Notes: generated from the sequence alone by a model not told the origin. A DNA stretch of 64,000 nucleotides from Sulfitobacter sp. BSw21498 (GCF_006064855.1 NZ_CP040753.1:2646001-2710000); one strand, 5' to 3'; counted from the stretch's first letter, positions 56,290 to 64,000 are shown. Made by a program: numbers and translations.

Positions 56290-57189
56290 TCAGCTGCGGT
56301 GGGTTTCGCCGCGTGACTTAGCGAGGGTCATCTGGCGTTGGCGTTCACGGAACCGCGCCTTATCGGCGTCAGAGGTTTGATCGACGCAGTGCGGACAACT
56401 GACGCCTGCCTCGTACCCCACTTTGGTTGTGTCCTCGGGCAGGATCGGGCGGCGGCAGCCGTGGCACAGCATATGCGGGCCTTCTTTCAGCCCGTGGCCA
56501 ACGCTGACGCGGTTATCAAAAACAAAGCAATCGCCCTGCCAGCTGCTTTGCTCTTGCGGGACTTCTTCAAGGTATTTGAGGATCCCGCCCTTGAGGTGGA
56601 ACACGTCCTCGACACCCTGACCGATCAGGTAGTTGGTTGATTTCTCGCAACGGATGCCGCCGGTGCAGAACATCGCGATTTTCTTATTGTGAAACCGGTC
56701 TTTGTTCGCCTCCCACCAGGCGGGAAATTCGCCAAAGCTTTGGGTTTCGGGGTCGATGGCCCCGTTGAACGTTCCGATTGCGACCTCATAGTCGTTGCGT
56801 GTATCGATCACCGCAACATCGTCCCGCCCGATCAGATCGTTCCACTCGGCGGGATCGACATAGTGCCCGACCTTGGCAAGCGGATCGACGTCGGGTTGCC
56901 CCATCGTCACGATTTCGCGTTTCAGCCGGACTTTCATCTTACCGAAAGGGGGCTCGGTGGCGGTGCTTTCCTTCCACTCCAGATCGGCGCAACCGGGTAG
57001 GGCACGGATATGCGCAATCACCGCGTCGATGCCCGCACGTGAGCCGGCAATCGTGCCATTGATGCCTTCGGCGGCGACAAGCAACGTGCCTTTGACCTCA
57101 TGCCGTGCACAAAGGGCAATCAGCGGCGGGCGCAGGGCATCAGGCGCGTCAAAGCGGCTGAAGTGATAAAGGGCGGCAATGGTATACAT
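56290..57189 (-). CDS. trhO: tRNA uridine(34) hydroxylase (rhodanese-like TrhO)
   Basis: 299 residues from the ATG at 57189; a longer open frame to 57450 is rejected because MYTIAALYHFSRF is the typical beginning. Rhodanese catalytic Cys C175 in FCTGGIRCEKS. A C-terminal zinc-type module has CHGC and CPHC. It makes 5-hydroxyuridine at position 34 of tRNA from oxygen. Divergent from pncA with 102 bases between. Confidence 0.93.
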   Translation of the reverse strand: MYTIAALYHFSRFDAPDALRPPLIALCARHEVKGTLLVAAEGINGTIAGSRAGIDAVIAHIRALPGCADLEWKESTATEPPFGKMKVRLKREIVTMGQPDVDPLAKVGHYVDPAEWNDLIGRDDVAVIDTRNDYEVAIGTFNGAIDPETQSFGEFPAWWEANKDRFHNKKIAMFCTGGIRCEKSTNYLIGQGVEDVFHLKGGILKYLEEVPQEQSSWQGDCFVFDNRVSVGHGLKEGPHMLCHGCRRPILPEDTTKVGYEAGVSCPHCVDQTSDADKARFRERQRQMTLAKSRGETHRS

Positions 57190-57291
57190 GCGCGCTGAGA
57201 TACGCCCATGTGCCGGTTCAGGCAAGGGGGTGCCGTGCCACCTGCACCGTGCTATGTCCGTTAGCGCAAGTTGGCCCATGAGGAACCTGAT

Positions 57292-57888
57292 ATGACCCAC
57301 GCCGTGATCGTGATTGATGTGCAAAATGATTTCTGCCCTGGCGGGGCGCTTGCTGTGTCGGATGGCGACGCGATCATAGACGGTATCAACGCGCTGATGC
57401 AGCAGGCGGATGCCGTGGTTTTGACGCAGGACTGGCATCCGGCGGGGCATTCCTCATTCGCGTCGTCGCACGTGGGGCAGGCCCCGTTTGACGTGACGCA
57501 GATGCCCTACGGCCCGCAGGTGCTTTGGCCTGACCACTGTATTCAGGGCAGCGCTGGTGCTGCGTTTCACCCCAAGCTGGATCAAACCCGTGCGGATATG
57601 ATCATTCGCAAAGGGTACAACCCCGCTATCGACAGCTATTCCGCCTTCTTCGAGAATGACCAAAAGACCCCCACCGGATTAGAGGGATACCTGCGCACAC
57701 GCGGCATTACCCAGTTGACGATGGTGGGTTTGGCGCTTGATTTCTGCGTGCAGTTTTCGGCTGTGGACGCGGCCAAACTAGGCTTTGACGTCGAGGTCCG
57801 GCTGGATTTGTGCCGTGCCATTGATCTGGACGGATCGCTGGCTGCCGCGCAGGATGCGATGATGGCGGCGGGGGTTACTCTGCGCTAA
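57292..57888 (+). CDS. pncA: Nicotinamidase PncA
   Basis: 198 residues from the ATG at 57292 (AGGA seven bases upstream). Catalytic triad D9 in IDVQNDF, K107 in RKGYN, C152 in LDFCVQF. Metal ligands D47 and H49 in QDWHPAGH and H82 in PDHCIQG. It converts nicotinamide to nicotinate, used by PncB 0.8 kb downstream. Its last 14 bases overlap the antisense marC-family stop. Confidence 0.96.
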   Translation: MTHAVIVIDVQNDFCPGGALAVSDGDAIIDGINALMQQADAVVLTQDWHPAGHSSFASSHVGQAPFDVTQMPYGPQVLWPDHCIQGSAGAAFHPKLDQTRADMIIRKGYNPAIDSYSAFFENDQKTPTGLEGYLRTRGITQLTMVGLALDFCVQFSAVDAAKLGFDVEVRLDLCRAIDLDGSLAAAQDAMMAAGVTLR

Positions 57889-58534
57889 GAGGGGCATCCT
57901 CGATGGGGGCGATGTTCAGGATGTCCAGCGCATCCAGCCCGCCAAGCGTAGCATCGACAGCGACGGTCGCCAGAATGATCCCCATGACGCGGCTGATCAC
58001 GCTGGCACCTGTAGTCCCCATCAGATGGCCAATACGACCGGCCAGCAACAGCAATACAAGGGTGAACAGCAACACCACCAGCAGCAATCCGGCTGTCACC
58101 AGCTGGTCGGATATCTGGTTGGTGTGATTGTCCGTCAGAATGACGATCGCCAGCATTGCACCCGGTGATGCGATAGAGGGCATGGCCAGCGGAAATACGG
58201 CGCCCGCCAGATGATCCCGCTCTGCGGCTTCTATTTCCTGCGTGGGTTTCGGGTCTCCGAAAATCATGCTCAGCGCGAACAGGAAAAGGATAATCCCACC
58301 CGCGACTTGAAACGACCCCAGCCGCAGTCCAAGGTTCTCCAGCAGATATTGCCCGCCCACGAGGAACCCAAGCAAGACCAGACCGGCCACCAGCACGGCC
58401 CGCAGGGCAAAGCTTTTGTGCAGGCGTTGCGGGACATTTGCTGTTGCGAAAAGAAAGACCGGAAGGCTGCCAATAGGGTCGATCACGACAAACAGTGTGA
58501 TCAACTCTCGCAAGAGATTGGGCCATTCCAGCAT
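57875..58534 (-). CDS. MarC family integral membrane protein
   Basis: 219 residues with six hydrophobic segments, starting MLEWPNLLRELITLFVVIDP, a signature of MarC/YhgN proteins. Other markers are GSLPVFLFATA and AVDATLGGLDALDIL. The family was once linked to multiple antibiotic resistance, later disproved; function is unknown. Convergent with pncA, divergent from pncB. Confidence 0.9.
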   Translation of the reverse strand: MLEWPNLLRELITLFVVIDPIGSLPVFLFATANVPQRLHKSFALRAVLVAGLVLLGFLVGGQYLLENLGLRLGSFQVAGGIILFLFALSMIFGDPKPTQEIEAAERDHLAGAVFPLAMPSIASPGAMLAIVILTDNHTNQISDQLVTAGLLLVVLLFTLVLLLLAGRIGHLMGTTGASVISRVMGIILATVAVDATLGGLDALDILNIAPIEDAPLSAE

Positions 58535-58660
58535 CTAGCAGCGCTCCTTTCGGGGGTTAAGTCGGTGGATTACCACAGGTTTTGCACTGTGTCAGCGGCA
58601 ATTCCCTTGCCCGTCCAAGATGGATGGGCCACAAACACACCGCCTAAGGGAGCTTTAACC

Positions 58661-59953
58661 ATGGTCGACATTGCAAGCCGCGTCTGGAACCACAAGTGGA
58701 AGATCGACCCGATCGTGCGGTCCCTGATCGATACGGATTTCTATAAGCTATTGATGTGTCAGTCGGTTTTCCGCAACAAGCCGGAAACGCAGGTCACCTT
58801 TAGCCTGATCAACCGGTCCAAACACATCCCGCTGGCCGATTTGATCGACGAAGGCGAGCTGCGCGAACAGCTGGATCACATCCGGTCCCTTTCGCTTAGC
58901 CGCGGTGAAAGCACATGGCTGCGGGGCAATACCTTTTACGGCAAACGCCAGATGTTCCGCCCCGATTTCATGGAATGGTTCGAAGGGTTGCGCCTGCCGC
59001 CCTACCACCTTGAACGCAAGGGCGACCAGTACGAGCTGACATTCGAAGGGTCGTGGCCCGAGGTGATGCTATGGGAAATTCCCGCCCTCGCGGTATTGAT
59101 GGAACTGCGCAGCCGCGCCGTGCTGGATCGCATGGGCCGGTTCGAGCTGCAGGTGCTCTATGCGCGCGGCATGACCCGTGTCTGGGAAAAGATCGAAGCG
59201 CTGCGGGGAATACCCAACCTGTCGATCGCTGATTTCGGCACCCGTCGCCGCCATTCGTTCCTGTGGCAAGACTGGTGCGTGCAGGCCATGCAAGAAGGCT
59301 TGGGCAATGCCTTTACCGGCACATCGAACTGCAAAATCGCCATGAGCCGCGAGGTCGAAGCAATTGGCACGAACGCGCACGAGCTGCCGATGGTCTATGC
59401 CGCATTGGCGAAAGACGATGCCGCGCTGGCCCAAGCGCCCTATGATGTTCTGCAAGACTGGCACGAGGAACACGAAGGCAATCTGCGCATCATTCTACCC
59501 GACACCTATGGCACCAAAGGGTTCTTGGACAACGCCCCCGACTGGCTCGCGGGTTGGACAGGCATCCGTGTGGATAGCGGCGATCCGGCGGTCGCGGCGC
59601 AAACGGCGATTGATTGGTGGAAGTCCCGTGGCGAAGACCCCAGCGAAAAACGTGTGATTTTCAGTGATGGTCTGGATGTTGCCAAGATCAAGGAACTGCA
59701 CAGCCAGTTTGAGGGCAAGGTCAAAGCCTCGTTTGGCTGGGGCACCTTGCTGACCAATGATTTTCGCGGGCTTGTGCCGGATGATGCGCTCGCCCCGTTC
59801 TCTTTGGTATGCAAAGCGGTCGAGGCGAACGGGAACCCTACTGTCAAATTGTCGGACAACCCGAACAAGGCCATGGGCCCGCAGTCAGAGATCGACCGCT
59901 ACAAACGTGTCTTTGGCGTCGGTGATCAGACCGCGCAAAAAGTCATCGTCTGA
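58661..59953 (+). CDS. pncB: Nicotinate phosphoribosyltransferase PncB
   Basis: 430 residues from the ATG at 58661, with GGGAG upstream; a longer open frame runs back over the marC-family gene and is rejected. Typical segments are SLIDTDFYKLLMCQSV, GTSNCKIAMSREVEAIGTNAHE (shortened), and VIFSDGLDVAKI. It makes nicotinate mononucleotide, completing the PncA-PncB (Preiss-Handler) salvage route. Confidence 0.95.
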   Translation: MVDIASRVWNHKWKIDPIVRSLIDTDFYKLLMCQSVFRNKPETQVTFSLINRSKHIPLADLIDEGELREQLDHIRSLSLSRGESTWLRGNTFYGKRQMFRPDFMEWFEGLRLPPYHLERKGDQYELTFEGSWPEVMLWEIPALAVLMELRSRAVLDRMGRFELQVLYARGMTRVWEKIEALRGIPNLSIADFGTRRRHSFLWQDWCVQAMQEGLGNAFTGTSNCKIAMSREVEAIGTNAHELPMVYAALAKDDAALAQAPYDVLQDWHEEHEGNLRIILPDTYGTKGFLDNAPDWLAGWTGIRVDSGDPAVAAQTAIDWWKSRGEDPSEKRVIFSDGLDVAKIKELHSQFEGKVKASFGWGTLLTNDFRGLVPDDALAPFSLVCKAVEANGNPTVKLSDNPNKAMGPQSEIDRYKRVFGVGDQTAQKVIV

Positions 59954-59966
59954 CCCACACGCGAAA

Positions 59967-59992
59967 GGGGCCGGTGGTTTCCCACCGGCCCC
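59967..59992. terminator. Terminator hairpin between pncB and the secreted Ala-rich gene
   Basis: GGGGCCGGTGG and CCACCGGCCCC form a perfect eleven-base stem with loop TTTC, 14 bases past pncB. The minus-strand tail has TTTCGC, so it could serve the convergent gene too. Confidence 0.7.
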
Positions 59993-60038
59993 TCTGCCTT
60001 ATGTCTCCCGCAGAGTGCGGGGAATATTGGCGGTCGGG

Positions 60039-60581
60039 TTAGCCGCGGTCGTCAATGACCAGTGTCAGCCCACCCATGCCGTTACCGCGCACGGCGACAA
60101 CATCTTCCGAAACAAAGCCTTCGGCCTTAAGCTGTGCGCTGAGGTCCGCGTTCGCGTCCACGGAGGCGCGCATGTCATCGACGGCTTCGGCTTGCGCTTC
60201 TAGTGCTTCGTCAAGCGCTGTGGTATTGCCGTTGCCCGACTTCAGTTCGGACACCGTCACAACGTCAAGCTTGGCGTTTGTGTCGAATGCCTCGATCTCG
60301 GACTTCGTTTGCGTGTTGCTCTCTGCACCAGCGCGCAGTTCCTGGATCAGTTGGCCGTAGTTTTCTTTTGCCATTTTGCCGTTCTTGGCTACAGCATCGG
60401 TTGCATCGTTCACGGTGGAACCAGTGGATAGTGAACCGGATGCACCAACATCTGCACTAACACCCGAGCTTACATCAGCAGCGCCGCCTACGGCACCGTC
60501 TACGGAAGTTTGAGCCATCGCCGCGGTGGAAACGCCAGTGGCCATCAGGGTCGCGATAAGTGTTGTTGTTGTAAGTTTCAT
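60039..60581 (-). CDS. Secreted Ala/Asp-rich protein, function unknown
   Basis: 180 residues from the ATG at 60581 (GGAG eight bases upstream). A signal peptide (LIATLMATGVSTAAMAQ) is followed by a low-complexity Gly/Ser/Ala/Val stretch, then an alternating-charge helical region (ALDEALEAQAEAVDDMRAS) likely to form a coiled coil, and a beta-rich end (RGNGMGGLTLVIDDRG). I do not recognise a domain. Probably periplasmic or secreted. Downstream of arfB on the same strand with 197 bases between; it likely has its own promoter. Confidence 0.65.
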   Translation of the reverse strand: MKLTTTTLIATLMATGVSTAAMAQTSVDGAVGGAADVSSGVSADVGASGSLSTGSTVNDATDAVAKNGKMAKENYGQLIQELRAGAESNTQTKSEIEAFDTNAKLDVVTVSELKSGNGNTTALDEALEAQAEAVDDMRASVDANADLSAQLKAEGFVSEDVVAVRGNGMGGLTLVIDDRG

Positions 60582-60671
60582 CTGAGTTCTCCTTAGATTT
60601 ACTAACGACATTGCTTGTATGTCTGTCAGGGGAACACGGGCCAAAGCTGATCCGTTCCAATGGCTGATCTG

Positions 60672-60700
60672 CCCTGTGGCGGCGATCTGCCGACACAGGG
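60672..60700. repeat. Inverted repeat upstream of the secreted Ala-rich gene
   Basis: CCCTGTG and CACAGGG are seven-base arms, with an inner GGC/GCC pairing, about 90 bases upstream of the gene's start. It may be an operator or the end of the arfB transcript; a second hairpin, GTCTGC-N8-GCAGAC (60755-60774), lies between it and arfB. Confidence 0.35.
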
Positions 60701-60778
60701 TTGATACTGGCAAGAACCGGCGAAATGGCATATCTGTTTAAAAGTTGATGGAACGTCTGCAGCCATGGGCAGACAAAG

Positions 60779-61201
60779 TTATTCTGGCGGATCAACCCGT
60801 CCGCGCAGCGATTTAACCTCGCCTCGGGTCTTTTTTGCCTTTAACCGGCGCTTTTTCGATCCCAGCGTGGGCCGTGTCGCAATACGCCTCTTTGGCGGTT
60901 TCAGCGCAGCGGTAATCAGGTCCTTCAGCCGTTCGCGAATAATCTCGCGGTTGCGCACCTGACTACGGGTTTCGTCGCATTGCAGCACCAACGCGCCTTC
61001 GGTCGTCCAACGCCTGCCTGCCAATCGCCGTAAACGGTTTTTCACAGGCGTCGGTATGGACGGGGAGGTCGCGGCCTCGAACCGAAGCTCTACCGCGCTG
61101 GATACTTTGTTCACATTCTGGCCGCCTGGCCCCGAGGCCCGCATAAAGCTTTCTGATAGCTCCCAGTCCTGAATGGCAATGTCGTCGTTGATCCGCAGCA
61201 T
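60779..61201 (-). CDS. arfB: Alternative ribosome-rescue factor ArfB (YaeJ family)
   Basis: 140 residues from the ATG at 61201 (AAGGAG six bases upstream); a longer frame to 61264 is rejected. GGQ at residues 26-28 in RASGPGGQNVNKVSSAVELRF (shortened) is the peptidyl-tRNA hydrolysis motif. The basic C-terminal tail (PKRRIATRPTLGSKKRRLK) would sit in the mRNA channel. It frees ribosomes stalled on mRNAs without a stop codon. The upstream region, 61202-61500, contains an unusual candidate RNA. Confidence 0.95.
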   Translation of the reverse strand: MLRINDDIAIQDWELSESFMRASGPGGQNVNKVSSAVELRFEAATSPSIPTPVKNRLRRLAGRRWTTEGALVLQCDETRSQVRNREIIRERLKDLITAALKPPKRRIATRPTLGSKKRRLKAKKTRGEVKSLRGRVDPPE

Positions 61202-61267
61202 CACGCTCTCCTTCGTGGCAACTATCGCATCGCCTGCACCCGAGGGAAAGACCCGCACCCGCATGCG

Positions 61268-61296
61268 AAAAGGGCCGCCCCGGTGAGGAGCGGCCC
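61268..61296 (-). terminator. Intrinsic terminator between the candidate RNA and arfB
   Basis: On the minus strand GGGCCGCTCC pairs with GGGGCGGCCC (ten pairs, one wobble) around CTCACC-type loop bases, followed by TTTTCGC. It ends 67 bases upstream of the arfB ATG. Confidence 0.75.
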
Positions 61297-61371
61297 AATC
61301 GAATGGTTTACGGAGGTGGGATCGGTTAGATCAGCGATCCACCTAGGCTGTTTCAACCGCCAGGGGCTGCC

Positions 61372-61428
61372 CTAACGGGATACCTCCCAAGCTGTTCCGA
61401 CACCTCTCTCCAATACCGTTCTTGACAC
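61372..61428 (-). CDS. Candidate 18-residue leader peptide
   Basis: GTG at 61428 follows a GGAGG core by seven bases, ideal spacing. The peptide is MSRTVLERGVGTAWEVSR, then TAG. It uses AGA and other codons rare in the neighbouring genes. Too short for homology judgement. It could be a regulatory leader peptide or a chance frame in a structured RNA. Confidence 0.35.
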   Translation of the reverse strand: MSRTVLERGVGTAWEVSR

Positions 61429-61443
61429 TGGATCACCTCCTTT
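61428..61443 (-). promoter_or_regulatory. Extended anti-16S (Shine-Dalgarno) sequence
   Basis: AAAGGAGGTGATCCAG is, base for base, complementary to the canonical 3' end of bacterial 16S rRNA (CTGGATCACCTCCTTT). Ordinary ribosome-binding sites in this window match four to six bases; here all 16 match. Confidence 0.8.
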
Positions 61444-61532
61444 ACATTTGTTGAACTCACTTGAAGACTGGCACAGTAAATCGAAAACACAAAATGTTTT
61501 TTACGCCAGTCGGGGTCCGAGAGGTGCGCCCT

Positions 61533-62153
61533 TTAGCTGCGGGGCAGCAATTGTGCAGTGATAATGCGGAACGGGATCAGGGCGATCAGCGCGATGCCCA
61601 GCTTCACAGACCAATCCGCAACTGCCAGCGACACCCACAGAGGCGCCAACGGGCCACTGCCTAGCAAAGGCAGCATTTCCGAGGCCCAAGAGACGTCGGT
61701 CGCGGGGTGTAGAAATGACAGGACGCCGGAAAACGAGATCGAGAAAAACAGCAACGTATCAAGCGAGCTGCTGACCAAAGTGCTGGCCAAAGGTGCGCGC
61801 CACCATTTGCCATCACGCAGCGCAGAGAAGATCGCCACATCGACCAATTGCGCCACAAGAAACGCCACCCCGGACCCGATCGCGATGCGTAGGGTCACCA
61901 GTGGCCCGAATTCGCCCATGATCTGCGTCCCGATCAAAGAGCAAGCCAAACCAACGACAAAGCCAACCAGCACCACCCGCCGCGCGGCGTCTTTCCCGTA
62001 AACGCGGTTCATCACATCGGTGACCAGAAACGCCAGCGGATAGGTGAACGCGCCCCATGTCAGCCATTGGCCAAACAGGAATTGAACAAGGATGTTGGAG
62101 GCCACAACAATGGCGGCCATAGCAAGAATGCCGGGAAGATAGGTGCGTGTCAT
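61533..62153 (-). CDS. Queuosine precursor transporter (VUT/YhhQ family)
   Basis: 206 residues from the ATG at 62153; a TTG at 62174 is an alternative. About six hydrophobic segments. Diagnostic stretches are FTYPLAFLVTDVMNRVYG and SSLDTLLFFSISF. Family members import 7-cyano-7-deazaguanine-type queuosine precursors. Upstream of arfB on the same strand, with the candidate RNA between. Substrate by family only. Confidence 0.85.
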   Translation of the reverse strand: MTRTYLPGILAMAAIVVASNILVQFLFGQWLTWGAFTYPLAFLVTDVMNRVYGKDAARRVVLVGFVVGLACSLIGTQIMGEFGPLVTLRIAIGSGVAFLVAQLVDVAIFSALRDGKWWRAPLASTLVSSSLDTLLFFSISFSGVLSFLHPATDVSWASEMLPLLGSGPLAPLWVSLAVADWSVKLGIALIALIPFRIITAQLLPRS

Positions 62154-62246
62154 ATTTGGAACCGTTTTGTGCAAGGGTGCGGCGACTTGGCCTGCGGGGA
62201 TCGCAGACAGTCATGCGTTGTAGGGATCGCATGCCATTCGCGCAAG

Positions 62247-63143
62247 CTATTGTGTGATCGTCAGTTCGATAACCTGGGTTTGCTGCACAGATAGGAAATT
62301 ATCGTCTGAAATCATCGTCACACGCGTACGCCCGACACCATCGCGCCAAACGGTCAGCGCCTCGAGGTTGTCATACCGCGCAGGCAAGGTTTGCAACAAG
62401 GTCACGGCGGAGGTCTGGTCGCCCGCCAGTTCGATCCGCCGCAATCGGGTGCGAAACCCCAGCGGGGTTACCGTTCGCTCAAGTAAATACAGCCGACCTT
62501 CATCGTCGAAATCGGCACCGACAGGCACGAACGGGCTGTCTTTTTCAAGGTAGGCGGCAATGCTCCACGCGTCGTTTTGATACTTATACAGCGGTATTTG
62601 ATTGCTGCGCGTATCCTCCGGCAGCGCGTACAGCGACCCTTCGGCATCCACCGCCAGTGCCTCGAAGCCAGCATTTTCCCTTAGCGATGCCCCTTGGGGC
62701 GGGGCGATGATTTGCTGGGTCGTGCCATCGGCTAGATTTGTGCGCGCGATGCGGTGCTGCCCCTCGTAGCTGATAAAGATGCTGCCATCGGGCGCAATCG
62801 CCAGCCCTTCGGCATCGGTATGGGGCCTGTCCATCACCGCACCGTTTTCATCACGCAAGGCAACCGAATGTATCACCTCTAAGCCCGTCAACGTGCCAAG
62901 CGCATCCCGCGTCAGGTCGGCCACTATGATACGCCCGCGGTCGCTGATGACAGTCATTTGTTTGCCATCCGCGCGCATCTCGGCACCCGACAGGCCGCCG
63001 AACCAAGGGGCGTCGTTATCCCAATCCAGCTGCGTGTGATGCACAACGGGGCCATTTGCGCCCGCTGCAAGAGCAGCGGAGGCAAAGCCAAGGGCAAAGA
63101 GAATCTGTAGCAAGTTTAGTTCGAATCCAGCACAGATTGGCAC
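62247..63143 (-). CDS. Esterase-like activity of phytase family protein
   Basis: 298 residues from a GTG at 63143 that overlaps the mepA stop; a TTG at 63113 four bases after that stop is a good alternative giving MLQILFALGFASAALAAG, a signal peptide. The mature part has the phytase-esterase beta-propeller signature: FGGLSGAEMRADGKQMTVIS, DAEGLAIAPDGSIFISYEG and FEALAVDAEGSLYALPED. Probably periplasmic phosphoesterase-like. Coupled to mepA. Confidence 0.8.
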   Translation of the reverse strand: MPICAGFELNLLQILFALGFASAALAAGANGPVVHHTQLDWDNDAPWFGGLSGAEMRADGKQMTVISDRGRIIVADLTRDALGTLTGLEVIHSVALRDENGAVMDRPHTDAEGLAIAPDGSIFISYEGQHRIARTNLADGTTQQIIAPPQGASLRENAGFEALAVDAEGSLYALPEDTRSNQIPLYKYQNDAWSIAAYLEKDSPFVPVGADFDDEGRLYLLERTVTPLGFRTRLRRIELAGDQTSAVTLLQTLPARYDNLEALTVWRDGVGRTRVTMISDDNFLSVQQTQVIELTITQ

Positions 63144-64000
63144 TGCGCAGGCAGATCAGCGAGCAACAGTTCACGTTTTGGCTTGCGCTTGGGGGCATTA
63201 GGGTTCGGTGGGGGCGGGTTCAGGATATTCGCCTGCCATTGACGTGCATCCGCGCAGCCGTCGCCTGCGGGGGGCGGATCCTGGTTAACGCAACCGGTTG
63301 CGCCTTTCGGGCAGCTCAGCCGGACGTGGAAATGATAGTGGTGCCCGTACCAAGGGCGAATTTTGCGCAGCCAGCTCCGGTCCCCCTTTTCATCGGCGCA
63401 CATCTGCACCTTGGCACCGGGGAACACGAAAATACGCGCAACACGCGGGTCGGATGCAGCGGCCTTGAGCACCTGATGGTGCTGCGGCGTCCAGCTGCTG
63501 TTCACATAGGCACCGCTAGCGCGGCGCATCGAGATGGACGAAATGTTTTCACGCTGCGACCGGCTAAGCGACAGAGATTTAGGCGGGAGCATCCATATAT
63601 CCGCGTCCAAACCCATCTGGTGACTGGCGTGCCCGGTCAGCATCGGCCCGCCACGCGGCTGGCTGATATCACCGACATAGATTCCTTTCCAACCGGGTTG
63701 CTGCGCTGCCTTTGCGCTAAGCTGTTTGATGTAATCGATCATCTCTGGGTGGCCCCAGTTGCGGTTGCGCGACAGGCGCATCGCTTGCCAGGTTGGCCCC
63801 GTGTCGGCCAGCTGCTGCCCCCCTGCGACGCAGCCCTTGGCATAGCTGCCATAGGCGGCGGAAGACTGCCGAGAGCCATCGGATTTCGCGCCGAAAAGCT
63901 TCTTTGCTTGAATGTTGCTGCGCGCACCACCCGACGATCCGATGGTTGGCAGGATTTTGGATGCCTCTGCATTCGGCTTGGACGAAGACCCGCCGCAAGC
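63116..64000 (-). CDS. mepA: Penicillin-insensitive murein endopeptidase MepA, 5' truncated
   Basis: 294 codons are visible. The frame is open to the window edge, so the start and export signal lie outside; the visible end begins ACGGSSSKP, perhaps after a lipobox or signal peptide. LAS metallopeptidase motifs: HASHQMGLDADIWM and the HHYHFHVRL zinc site, with GSYAKGCVAGGQQL upstream. It cleaves the D-Ala-mDAP cross-link of peptidoglycan. A C-terminal Pro/Lys-rich linker (NPPPPNPNAPKRKPKRE) is followed by a Cys-containing end. Confidence 0.93.
   Translation of the reverse strand, partial: ACGGSSSKPNAEASKILPTIGSSGGARSNIQAKKLFGAKSDGSRQSSAAYGSYAKGCVAGGQQLADTGPTWQAMRLSRNRNWGHPEMIDYIKQLSAKAAQQPGWKGIYVGDISQPRGGPMLTGHASHQMGLDADIWMLPPKSLSLSRSQRENISSISMRRASGAYVNSSWTPQHHQVLKAAASDPRVARIFVFPGAKVQMCADEKGDRSWLRKIRPWYGHHYHFHVRLSCPKGATGCVNQDPPPAGDGCADARQWQANILNPPPPNPNAPKRKPKRELLLADLPAQCQSVLDSN

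Larger units (their letters stand above)
61202..61500 (-). ncRNA. Candidate leader or small RNA upstream of arfB
   Basis: A 331-base gap between the transporter gene and arfB, both on the minus strand, holds ordered elements: a 16-base anti-16S sequence (61443-61428), an 18-codon open frame (61428-61372), a hairpin around CCCGTTAGGG, a second hairpin (61344-61314), and an intrinsic terminator (61296-61268), then the arfB ribosome-binding site. GATCCCACCTCC in the second hairpin can instead pair with the anti-16S sequence. That alternative pairing recalls attenuators. Whether this is an arfB leader or an independent RNA cannot be told from sequence. Confidence 0.4.

Noticed and set aside
57885-58526. 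A second 213-codon minus-strand frame overlapping the MarC-family gene
   Set aside because: It is another frame of the same strand with no membrane pattern, while the MarC frame has six hydrophobic segments and the family start.
58211-58660. A 150-codon N-terminal extension of pncB
   Set aside because: It runs antisense through the MarC-family gene; the ATG at 58661 has a ribosome-binding site and gives the family length.
60582-60660. GGAAC...GTGTT upstream of the secreted gene as an ECF-type promoter
   Set aside because: Spacing and -10 differ from the EcfG consensus; not enough to call.
61395-61420. A tRNA-Ser-like 5' end (GGAGAGAGGTG) in the arfB upstream region
   Set aside because: No anticodon stem, T-loop or CCA end could be found downstream.
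61428-61443. A fragment of a 16S rRNA gene
   Set aside because: Only the last 16 bases match; the sequence on either side bears no resemblance to 16S or the spacer, and ribosome-binding spacing to a GTG explains it better.

Overview
The window is a stretch of alphaproteobacterial chromosome, most like the Roseobacter group (Rhodobacterales; Sulfitobacter or a close relative is plausible). The grounds are high G+C codon usage, an lptC-lptA-lptB-hpf-ptsN cluster without rpoN, a compact phenylacetate (paa) operon, long PotB/PotC-type permeases, and several genes typical of Rhodobacteraceae (IalB-like, DUF5928-like, DUF2064). It is a chromosomal core region. I saw no rRNA or tRNA gene, insertion sequence, prophage, integrase or CRISPR array. 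Both ends cut a gene: an OmpA-fusion protein on the left and mepA on the right.

Layout. 0-5.9 kb: substrate-binding/OmpA fusion, radC, the dnaK-dnaJ heat-shock pair and alkB. 5.9-15.9 kb: a surface-glycan region with a capsule-type ABC permease, cysQ, kdsB, galU, galE, two tandem paralogous glycosyltransferases, a branching-type glycosyltransferase with an extra domain, and a two-domain sulfotransferase. 15.9-20.7 kb (minus strand): rnd-kdsD-lptC-lptA-lptB, then hpf and ptsN. 20.7-28.4 kb (minus): the complete aerobic phenylacetyl-CoA pathway, 3-oxoadipyl-CoA thiolase-paaABCDE-paaZ-paaX. 28.6-41.4 kb: housekeeping genes (serB, class 3 asparaginase, IalB-like protein, rlmN, LOG-family protein, dapD, dapE, GNAT, DUF2064, rnr, lytic transglycosylase). 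41.5-54.9 kb: a polyamine-type uptake and catabolism region with two complete ABC importers in opposite orientation, a class III aminotransferase, a GntR/FCD regulator and a gamma-glutamylputrescine-oxidase-like flavoprotein. 54.9-64 kb: ugd, trhO, pncA, marC-family gene, pncB, a secreted Ala-rich protein, arfB, a queuosine-precursor transporter, a phytase-esterase-like protein and mepA.

How the genes fit together. GalU, GalE and the distant Ugd supply UDP-glucose, UDP-galactose and UDP-glucuronate. KdsB and KdsD supply CMP-Kdo for lipid A and perhaps capsule linkers. The Lpt proteins move LPS outward. The glycosyltransferases plus sulfotransferase may build a sulfated glycan, with CysQ removing the PAP by-product. 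The paa genes convert phenylacetyl-CoA to acetyl-CoA and succinyl-CoA. The polyamine importers, transaminase and oxidase could turn polyamines into nitrogen and carbon sources.

The most unusual non-coding signal is upstream of arfB (ribosome rescue). It is a putative minus-strand transcript with a 16-nt perfect complement to the 3' end of 16S rRNA, an 18-codon open frame, mutually exclusive foldings and an intrinsic terminator. All calls are from reading the sequence without database searches.
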